From contig JAHYIO010000031.1 in the NCBI GenBank assembly GCA_020543525.1, positions 1,488,001-1,552,000 of the forward strand: a DNA stretch of 64,000 nucleotides, in the 5' to 3' direction. This document shows positions 34,898 to 42,528 of this stretch, one piece after another. Source of the DNA: Coriolopsis trogii. Taxonomy: Eukaryota; Basidiomycota; Agaricomycetes; Polyporales; Polyporaceae. Within the stretch, counting starts at the first letter, position 1. Every line of letters begins with the position of its first letter. The notes beneath the pieces are model-generated. The model was not told where the DNA came from. It was given only the letters and a program-made list of their open reading frames with translations, and searched no databases. A program made the translations under genes and the position numbers.

Positions 34898-35581
34898 TCA
34901 ATCCCTTTCCCGCCTTTCCCTGATCTTCTCCCGCATCTCGTTTGCAGCCCTCCTGGCTCCAGCACTGCCCGCCCAACCCCGGGCGCGCAACCAGTGTACG
35001 AGCTTGGGGGTCACGGCCGCCGTCAAGCCAACACGGACAGGCAAGAACAGCGTCTTGTGGATGGTGTAGGCGAGGACGATCATAGCCATGAGGCCCTCGC
35101 TGCCGCCAGCACTTGCGTGCGCGGCAGCGCTGTCCATCTCTTCCCGCCCGGGCTCCGGCGGCGTGGTGTGGACGAAGGAGACGACGTACTCCTTTACCTC
35201 CGCGGCTATTCTCGACACGTGTTCTGCCCCGAGGATGTTCACCGCGGCGAACGCGACGGAGAAGTCGAGGGTGGAGAGAACTACGTAGACGCCTAGGGCG
35301 TACCAGCCGTACGACTTGATGAGGTGTTTGAGGCGTTGGGTGAGACTCGCGTTGGGCGGAAGGCTGTGATTGGGATCGGGGTCGTCTGATGACGACCGAG
35401 ACGGCGAGGATGGTGGAGGCGAGGAGGTGAGCCGGGCAGGAAAATGGGAGAAAGGACGCGTGCCGGAGATGGATGGCGCGTTGCGGGGGGCGAGTCGGGA
35501 GGTGAGAGGGAGGAGTGGTTGGGAAACGCGGGAGGTGAAGGCGCGCACAACTGGGAAGCGCAAGATGAAGCTTCTGACCAT
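34898..35581 (-). CDS. Mitochondrial DUF1279 (FAM210-type) membrane protein
   Basis: An intronless 227-residue frame. The N-terminus, MVRSFILRFPVVRAFTSRVS, is Arg-rich and lacks acidic residues, a mitochondrial presequence. After a Ser/Pro linker comes the DUF1279 domain: LTQRLKHLIKSYGWYALGVY, VVLSTLDFSVAFAAVNILG, then LMAMIVLAYTIHKTLFLPVR and VGLTAAVTPKLVHWLRARGW. It ends in a basic tail NEMREKIRERRERD. The K-x-Y-G-x-x-A-x-x-V-Y start and the conserved L-F-x-P-x-R-V-x-x-T end fit the family, whose animal members (FAM210A/B) sit in the inner membrane. Its start codon is 69 bp from the mariner insertion point, so its promoter has been displaced. Confidence 0.85.
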   Translation of the reverse strand: MVRSFILRFPVVRAFTSRVSQPLLPLTSRLAPRNAPSISGTRPFSHFPARLTSSPPPSSPSRSSSDDPDPNHSLPPNASLTQRLKHLIKSYGWYALGVYVVLSTLDFSVAFAAVNILGAEHVSRIAAEVKEYVVSFVHTTPPEPGREEMDSAAAHASAGGSEGLMAMIVLAYTIHKTLFLPVRVGLTAAVTPKLVHWLRARGWAGSAGARRAANEMREKIRERRERD

Positions 35582-35651
35582 GGTAGTTAAAGAGGACGGG
35601 GATGGAGGACGGGCAGGAGGAGTCGGAGGGAGCTGCTGGCGGAAGAGATTA

Positions 35652-35695
35652 CAGCTAGATTCATATCGTTAGGCCCATCCGGAAATTGTGTTACA
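35652..35695 (+). repeat. Left terminal inverted repeat of mariner-type element
   Basis: 44 bp starting CAGCTAGATTCATATCG, preceded by TA; exact reverse complement of 40620-40663. Confidence 0.95.
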
Positions 35696-35825
35696 GTAGC
35701 CTCGTAGGTTAACCGAGACTCCGATTATTATGTAATATTTTTTTTCTGGGGCCCGGGGTACCTTTGCAGATCTGTCTGGCGGCGAGCGTCCCATCTCGCA
35801 CTCTATCCACGATCATCAGTCCTCC

Positions 35826-37009
35826 ATGCGCCGGCACATCTCGAAAGAGTTGAAGGAGCTCGCTTTGCGCATGTCCCTTCAACTCCGCCTCCCAGACAAA
35901 GAAATCAAGAAACTCACGGGCATCAGCATACGGTCTTTGAAGCGGCTACGTCAAACATACAGGGAGACGGGCGAGGTAGCGAGGGTCCCTGTCTGCAGTG
36001 GCAGACCTCGGGTTCTCGATGGGCTGGACGCTCGTGTACGTGCTTTACAATCCATTGGAAACTAATCGACTTATCCCCTCCAGTTTCTTGAAGGCTGTAT
36101 TGAACGGCAGCCGGACGCTATGTTTGGAGAGCTCCAAACGTGGCTGCTCGAGATTTGCAACATCCACGCTTCCAAGACGACTATCCGGAGAACCTTGCAG
36201 AGACGGGGCTTCAGACGCAAGATGGTACGTACCTCCAGACCCTCTCCTCTGATCGTGCACCATCATACATCACATCGCTCCAAGATCACACGGCCCGCAC
36301 TAGAGAGGAACGAGCACCGGAGAGCGGTGTACAAGGTGCTTGTGGGTGAGCAGTATCAGCCCCAGCAGCTCGTCTTCGTTGACGAGAGTCACTTCAACCG
36401 TATGTCTCTCCGCCGCCGCTGGGGCTGGGCCCCATGCGGTAGACGAGCGCGTCGTCGAGATTTTTTTATCCGTGGCATTAGGTTCGTCCTCTCGCGTTCA
36501 GTTCTGCCGTCTGCTTACAATGTCTCACTAGATACTCAATCCTTCCCGCGCTCTCTCTCGATGGCATTCTACATCTTACCGTGCAAGACCGGGCCTTCAC
36601 CGGCGACGACTTCCTCGAGTTCATTGAGGGCTTGCTGGACCAGATGCGTCCATGGCCAGAGCCTAACTCAGTCATTGTCATGGACAATGCGTCTATTCAT
36701 CGCGTTCCGGGCGTCCGTGAGTTGATCGAAGCTCGGTATGTGTTTTGTTCATAACATCTGTTTCATGCTCACTCCGCCCACAGCGGCATGCGCCTACTTT
36801 ATCTGCCACCGTACTCCCCAGACCTCAACCCTATCGAGGAGGCCTTCTCGTCGCTCAAGCACTGGCTACGCTCAAACCGCGACTACGTCCTAGGAGAGAT
36901 CGAGGGCATTAGTGCTGATCCGTACCGCCTTATATGGGAAGCTGCGTATGCTACGCTGACACCCGAGTCAGCGTATGGATGGTTTAGGCATAGCGAATAC
37001 ATTGCATAG
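35826..37009 (+). CDS. Tc1/mariner-type DD34E transposase
   Basis: Cut-and-paste transposase. The start [20 protein letters not shown] at 35826 gives a helix-turn-helix DNA-binding region ([20 protein letters not shown], then [17 protein letters not shown], a GRPR AT-hook-like motif). A second helix-turn-helix is [19 protein letters not shown]. The catalytic domain has [11 protein letters not shown] (first Asp), [11 protein letters not shown] (second Asp) and [20 protein letters not shown] (Glu). Thirty-four residues separate the second Asp from the Glu, giving DD34E. Four short introns (after position ~36033, after KM at ~36222, near 36480 and near 36735) splice without breaking the frame; it ends WFRHSEYIA. 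It lies 131 bp inside the left terminal repeat. No frameshift or stop was seen, so it may be active. Confidence 0.93.
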
Positions 37010-37405
37010 CTGCGCTCAGGCTGGTCGTTCAAACTGACGGAGAGTGAAGGCCCATCAAGCACGGCATCATTGTAGGTCGAGATGGTGAGGTCTACAGACC
37101 TCATGGTACGGGAGAACGACTGGAAGAGGTCGTCTGTGAGGTGAGTAAGTTACGCTCCGTGAGCGTCTGGTGGATCTGTGCGCGGAGACCCTGAGTACAG
37201 CCTCTCGACGAGTGCACGCACTGTAAGTGACACGGAGAGCAGCCGTGACCTCAAATGAGAGATGAGAAGTCAGCATGGCAAGGGGATTGATCAAGTTGAT
37301 CAAGAACTCGATACATATTATTGGGCCGTGGTAGAGTACGCTCCTATGCTACATCAAGAAACCAGTCGTACCATTGCAAGCAGATGCCGGAAAGCTCAAG
37401 ACCTC
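37010..37405. other. Intra-element spacer
   Basis: Between the convergent 3' ends of the transposase and the acidic cargo gene. Nothing coding is seen. No copy of the 44-bp terminal repeat occurs here, which argues against a small element ending after the transposase. Confidence 0.5.
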
Positions 37406-39205
37406 TCAGCCGTCAAGATCGTCCTCAAGTTCATCCTCCTCCTCGTCCTCCTCGTCCTCGTCCTCGTCCTCGTCCTCCTCCTCCTCCTCCTCCACGTCCT
37501 CCTCATCCTCATCCTCCTTGTCCTCCTCGGCCTCGTCCTCGCTCTCCCCCATATTCCCAACAGCAGGGACCACAGTTGCAGGCCGCGCCGCAAGGGGAGT
37601 GAACGCCTCTCGCACCGGACACTGCAAGCCGAAGACCGGGCCCACGCCATAGCCAGCGTACCTATGCAGACACTGTGCACGCTCAGCGCCAACGATTGCA
37701 CTCAGTGCGTCCTGCGGCAAGAGAATGAGCTTGCACGCGTCGTCAATGCCCATGTTGAGGAGCGTTTGCTGGCAGTCGCGGAAGCGGTGATGGGGGTAAT
37801 CAAGATCAAGGAGCGCGATGACGAGCGAAAGATGGGGGTATACAACATGTCCAGGGGCGGCCTTGGGTGGCCGCGTGAGATCTTGAACGGCTGCTAGGCG
37901 GCGTTCTTCGAGGTCAGTGGCGGGGCCTGGGGTGTCTTGGGACGCTGCGCGCGTGCCAAGAGACGCACTCGAAGCTTCGGATTGGTCGAAAGGAGTTGCC
38001 TCGCGAGTGGCGCTCGGAAGAGGCGGAGTGGTCGTGGTCACCGGCGCCTCAACCTGATAGCCCAAAGGGCTAGCGTTGATGGTAACGTGAACTTGAGGGA
38101 TTTGCGGAGTCTTCGCGTTGCGAGGCCGTTTCGTGGGCCCACGGTCGAAATTGAGGCAATGGGGAGGGTCGTAGATGGTAGCTTCCCCAAGGGACTGTGA
38201 TAGTAGGGCCCTCAGTTCTCGGGCGCGTCAAGAAACACAATGTACTCACGATTTTCTTAGCCCACAACGTCATCTCACCGTGAGTGAGGCGACGATGGTT
38301 CTCTTGACTTCCAGTGCGGTCAATAAAGCAATGGCCTTGGTGAGCCTCGCACCGAACAGCGGGTTCAAGGCGCTTGTACGCCTTTAGCTGGGTATCCGCC
38401 TCGTTATTGTCGTCCGGTGCGACATCCGAGTCGCTGTCCTCGCGCGCCCGCTTCTTGCCCTTCATTTTACCCTTTGCCTTGGTAGCTTTGGTCTGAAATT
38501 AGGTGAGAACTCACGAACAGGCCTTCCATTACGTCGCACTCACCGCATTCTTGATTTCCATTCCAGCAGCCCTTGTACGTGCGTGGTTTGCTTTGTCGCA
38601 AATGCGACCCATCGCAGTCGCGAAGTCTTCGGCATCTGTCAAATTGATCGCTTTGCCTCGCTCACCAGTGATCCTGTAGACGAGTTTGATAGGTTTGGGC
38701 GAGCCGTCGAGGTAAGCTTTGACACGGTCGTGGAAGTCCTCCCAGGACATGTCAGTTTCACCACTAAACTCGCGCTTCTCGTCCCCTGTCTCGACGATGA
38801 CAGGGAAGCGAAAGACTGATAACAATAAGTATACCATCCAGGCGAGTCTAGGTCACACTCACCTCCAGGCCGCGGCTGCGCATTGGGACGCTCCTTTGCG
38901 GGCTTCGCTCCTGCCTCGCGCGTTGGCGCACGTCGCGCGCGCAGTGGCTGGTCTCCTGGCTGAGGCTGAGGCTGAGGCAGAGGCTGAGGCAGAGGCTGAG
39001 GCTGAGGCTGAGGCTGAGGCTGATGCCAAGCCTGAGGAGCACCGAACTGATAGAATGGCGGAGGGTAATTGTACGGCATCAAACCAGGGAAGTACACAGG
39101 GGGATACGGCGGCTGGTCATACGGCACATGTTGGCGGCGTTGCTGAGGACCAAGCGCGAGCTGGTTGGGTGGAGGCGGAAGGTCTTCTTCGGGTTGTTCT
39201 GCCAT
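37406..39205 (-). CDS. Element-borne acidic protein with PB1-like domain (cargo gene 1)
   Basis: Unnamed family. The start MAEQPEEDLPPPPNQLALGP at 39205 opens a Pro/Gln/Tyr-rich segment with a PQ repeat, then an Arg/Ala linker. A compact domain, FRFPVIVETGDEKREFSGET through FHDRVKAYLDGSPKPIKLVY and EDFATAMGRICDKA, resembles a beta-grasp/PB1 fold (inference). A basic KGKMKGKKRAREDSDSD patch follows, then a Cys/His segment CEAHQGHCFIDRTGSQENHR and LTHGEMTLWAKKI. A helical SAM-like region (LLDLDYPHHRFRDCQQTLLN, AIVGAERAQCLHRYAG) comes near the end. The last ~45 residues are almost all Asp/Glu, encoded by a CCT/CGT-rich microsatellite at 37430-37530. I recall similar proteins as multicopy families in Agaricomycetes. 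It lies wholly inside the transposon. Confidence 0.75.
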
Positions 39206-39313
39206 GGTGGGAAGCCGCGCCCTTTGTTCCAGCTCGCGCCTCGCTCTATATTGGCCCCTTATGACTCGTCATGAGACCACATCGCTTATGTCTTTTGTTT
39301 CCAGCGCATTCTC

Positions 39314-39411
39314 GACGAACACGTTCACTGGTTGAGATACGTGCGAGACGCCCCTAGATCACGTGATCGGGGGGCGTCTCGCACGTATATCAACCAGTGA
39401 ACATGTTCGTC
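39314..39411. repeat. 98-bp palindrome between the divergent cargo genes
   Basis: Two 49-bp arms meet without spacer at 39362/39363 in the centre GATCACGTGATC; 45 of 49 arm positions pair. Each arm contains GTTCACTGGTTGA and ACGTGCGAGACGCCCC. It lies in the 233-bp spacer between the start codons at 39205 and 39439. The centre holds a CACGTG E-box. Confidence 0.9.
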
Positions 39412-39438
39412 TCACATCGCCCCCCCACTTCATCCAAG

Positions 39439-40513
39439 ATGTCCGTTACACCTCCCAAACCGTCTGTTACCCCTCCCATGACAGTCACTCCTCCCACTGG
39501 CCCTACGCCTATCCCGACCACTCCCTCGAAGCCCCAGAATGCCCAGCTGAGCTTCCAGACTCTGGCGGGGAACATGATCACCGAGGTCGACCTTCAACTT
39601 TGCGCTAGGGTCTTCAGTGACAACTACGGCACGTGGAGGGAGGATGTTCCACCTCCCCGGAAGCCCGGTGAGTACCTATTGGTCGTCATCTGGTTATAGC
39701 TCATGTTTTCTTCTAGGGGGCCGCGTGTCACTGACATCCGCCAGACTGCGGAACCTCTGTGTCTACGACGTCTACTCTACGATACTTTGTATCGCTACCG
39801 TGAACGGGAATCCCGTTGGTCACGCCTTTGCTGCAAAATGGAGGTACCAGGAGTCAGGTGAGTATCCCTCCACCGAGATCGAAGATGAGGATGTCCTTCT
39901 CGTGGCGCTTGACTTTCTCATTTGGTATACACAAATGTCCTGCTAACAACTATATCTAGGGACCGTTGCGTGGATCACGCAGCTCTGCGTCGTCAAGAGC
40001 GAGCGCAAGCGTTACATCGCCACTCAGCTCCTGCAAAACTTACAGCGGACGGACTGGTTCTCCGACGTCAAGATAGTAGGCCTGGTGTCATCCCACCCGG
40101 GTGCGGTCCACGCATTGTGCAAGCTCGTTCGTACGTATTCCCTGATTGCATGCATACTACATACACTGACCACTTGTACAGCGGACCTCAGTCCTCGGGA
40201 TATCGATACGGCTTTTATTGCTGAGCACGGCGCGAACATTCTCGCAACGTGTCCTATTCCGTACTTGCAGAATGTGCGGCTGACTGGGCAGCTCTTCGAC
40301 CCGAACGCCCCTCCCGGGACGGTCTCCCTGGTCGACTCCTCGTTCCCGGTCGACCATCAGGAGCCTCTCGAGGCTCTTCAGGTTTACAACCGTGATGGCG
40401 GGTGGCCCCTTGGGGACCTGCTCGATGATCACGAGTTCTTCGTCATCCTCGAGATACCTGAGAAGCCGGAGACGCCGCCCCAGGCGCCCCCCAGCGACGC
40501 GTGGTTGTCGTGA
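39439..40513 (+). CDS. Element-borne GNAT-like acyltransferase (cargo gene 2)
   Basis: Probable acyl-CoA N-acyltransferase fold. I chose MSVTPPKPSVTPP at 39439 because the upstream in-frame ATG at 39403 lies inside the palindrome arm. After a Thr/Pro-rich leader come ITEVDLQLCARVFSDNYGTW, then after an intron RLRNLCVYDVYSTILCIATV and GHAFAAKWRYQESG. Motif A is WITQLCVVKSERKRYIATQL, with the R-x-x-x-A-T-x-L form of the acetyl-CoA pyrophosphate loop. VGLVSSHPGAVHALCKLV follows (motif B region). A C-terminal extension of about 110 residues ends PPSDAWLS. Introns near 39668-39716, 39859-39959 and 40130-40181 are short with GT..AG ends. The substrate is unknown. The classical R/Q-x-x-G-x-G/A loop is degenerate, so catalysis is not certain. 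Confidence 0.72.
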
Positions 40514-40619
40514 ATTTATCGCTTCGTCCTACGCTATATTTGTATCTCGAATATCGATGCATATCTCCCGTTTTTGGGAATGCCGAGGCTCGGATCAATA
40601 TATTTCGATGTCAGCTGTG

Positions 40620-40663
40620 TGTAACACAATTTCCGGATGGGCCTAACGATATGAATCTAGCTG
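40620..40663 (-). repeat. Right terminal inverted repeat of mariner-type element
   Basis: 44 bp ending GAATCTAGCTG, followed by TA; exact reverse complement of 35652-35695. Confidence 0.95.
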
Positions 40664-40882
40664 TAACGCGTCGGCGAGGAGAAGCGTCATGCGAACGGCC
40701 CAGTGCAGCTCGGGGACTGCCGGAGATGCCTGATGGGGAAGGAGCACAGCCACATAATGGGGGACTAACCGGGCCGCAAGCCGTCTGAAACTGATTTCGT
40801 TAATCATCGATCGAGCAACTCTGCAAGTTTTGTGTCCGCGAGCCACCCTCGTCCTCTCTGCCCCCGCGCCCAACTCCAGTTC

Positions 40883-40933
40883 ATGCATCCAGAGTTTGTC
40901 CCCTCCGTCGCCCGCCACCACCCTCCCAGATAG
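40883..40933 (+). promoter_or_regulatory. Upstream ORF in the SAM decarboxylase leader
   Basis: ATG at 40883 opens a 16-codon frame (MHPEFVPSVARHHPPR) ending TAG at 40931-40933, 28 bp before the main start at 40962 and in another frame. Upstream ORFs in this gene mediate polyamine feedback in animals and plants; whether this leader is transcribed is inferred. Confidence 0.35.
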
Positions 40934-40961
40934 CGTACCTCTCGTGCAACCCTGTCTAGCC

Positions 40962-42528
40962 ATGTCCGACGCTGAACAGCAGCCCGCAAGCGGTCCGTTC
41001 GAAGGACCCGAAAAGCTCCTCGAAATCTGGTTCGCGCCCTCCGCCGCCGACTGTCCAGATGGCCCGCCATCTTCGGACAGCAGCAAGCTCGGTCTGAGGA
41101 AGGTGCCCAGGGCAGTGTGGGAGGAGATGCTTGACATCGTCAAGTGCAAAATCTTGTCCGTCGTGGAAGGCATGGAGATGGACGCCTATCTTCTCAGGTC
41201 AGTATCGGCTACCGTCGATGTCTTCCCGATCACGCCAATTGGCGGGTGCATGGCGTGCGGCTGTCCGTGCAAGACAAGCGCGGGATACACACGAGACGCG
41301 AAGCATATGTTGCCTGTCGCACGCCTCCGCGATAGCAGCCGAGCTCTCTCGGTCGTATATGCTCGCATGTCTTTTGTCTATGATTCGCACGATTCTGGAG
41401 CTGATGCGATATATTATCCTCTGCAGCGAGTCGTCGTTCTTTGTGTCGCCGCACCGTCTCATCCTGAAAACATGTGGAACAACCCTCAACCTCCTTGGAG
41501 TACCCCGAATCCTCGAGATTGCTCGCGAACATGCCGGGTTTTCATCTGTCTATCGCCTCTTCTACTCTCGAAAAGCTTTCATGTTCCCTGAGAGGCAGCT
41601 GGGTCCTCATAGAGAATGGAACACTGAGATCGAATTCCTCGACAACTTATTTCCCAACGGTTCCGCCTACACAGTAGGCAAGGTCAACGGTGACCATTGG
41701 TTGCTCTATCTCACTGCTCCCGGCGAAACTTCTTCCTCCAACGGCAGTACTGCACCTAATTCACCCCTATCCGCAACCTTTGAGGACAATGCTCCCCCCG
41801 ATGCCTCGGAAGGGTCTGAAACACCTGCCGACGAGACCGCCGACACAGACGATGCAATTGCCTCCGACTACACTATTGAGATTCTCATGACACACTTATC
41901 CCCAGAGGGTCGTGCGCCATTCTTCAGCAAAGCTCCTCAAGTCGAGGCAGACGCTACGGCTGGAGCTGACGCCCTTGCCCTATCCTCCGAGATCGGAATC
42001 ACCGACATCTTCCCTCCACACATCACTACCCTCGATGCCTATTCCTTCTCCCCTTGCGGATATTCCTGCAACGCGCTACTCAAGTGGCGTCCCGATGCCG
42101 GAGAGGATCCCGCTCGTCCTGGAGAAGGCTACTACACTATCCACGTCACGCCCGAGGAAGGATGGTCGTACGCCTCATTCGAATGCAACGTGCCGCTCCC
42201 CCACAAGCCGACAGACAAGCCTACAAGCGTCCCAGACCTGAAGACGCTCATCCGGCGGGTGGTCGATATCTTCCGTCCTGGAAAGCTCACGCTCACGCTC
42301 TTCATCTCGAGCAAGGACAATGACGCCGCCGAAGAGGAGGAAGGGGAGAGCACCGTGGAGGCCGCGCAGCGCGCATTCAAGTCCGCTCTGACGCTCCCCG
42401 CGAGACGATCTGGAACTGACGATGGAAGCACGTTCGCGTCCGCCGGGCTGTACAGGCGCACGGACAAGATCAACTACGAATTTGGCGGCTACGACCTCGC
42501 GTTCGCAAGCTTCGAGCTCCGTTCATGA
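40962..42528 (+). CDS. SPE2: S-adenosylmethionine decarboxylase proenzyme
   Basis: Makes decarboxylated AdoMet, the aminopropyl donor for spermidine synthesis. The start MSDAEQQPASGPFEGPEKLL at 40962 leads to the conserved F-E-G-P-E-K-x-L-E-x-W-F. Exon 1 ends in CTCAG at 41197. The next exon (41427-42528) completes the Ser codon to give LLSESSFFVSPHRLILKTCG, the self-cleavage site where Ser after Glu becomes the pyruvoyl cofactor. Later conserved parts are FMFPERQLGPHREWNTEIEF, WLLYLTAPG, YSFSPCGYSCNAL (catalytic Cys) and YYTIHVTPEEGWSYASFECN (catalytic His). The protein ends YDLAFASFELRS. A family-typical acidic insertion lies in the middle. The intron is 229 nt, unusually long here. The upstream spacer now contains the mariner element. 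Confidence 0.95.

Larger units (their letters stand above)
35650..40665. mobile_element. Cargo-carrying Tc1/mariner-type DNA transposon (5,012 bp plus TA duplication)
   Basis: Bases 35652-35695 and 40620-40663 are perfect 44-bp inverted repeats beginning CAGCTAGATTC. Each is flanked by TA (35650-35651 and 40664-40665), the target duplication of the Tc1/mariner superfamily. The left end is followed by a complete DD34E transposase gene. The right two-thirds hold two further genes in divergent orientation, an acidic PB1-like protein (37406-39205) and a GNAT-like protein (39439-40513), around a palindrome. No second copy of the terminal repeat was seen inside. Identical termini and an unbroken transposase suggest recent movement. 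It is inserted between the DUF1279 gene and SAM decarboxylase, splitting an original spacer of about 366 bp. Confidence 0.85.

Noticed and set aside
35652..37050. A small mariner ending just after the transposase
   Set aside because: No copy of the 44-bp terminus or its reverse complement is seen near 37010-37405; the only partner terminus is at 40620-40663.
37430..37530. CCT/CGT-rich microsatellite as an independent repeat
   Set aside because: It encodes the Asp/Glu tail of the cargo protein in frame, so it is explained by coding sequence.
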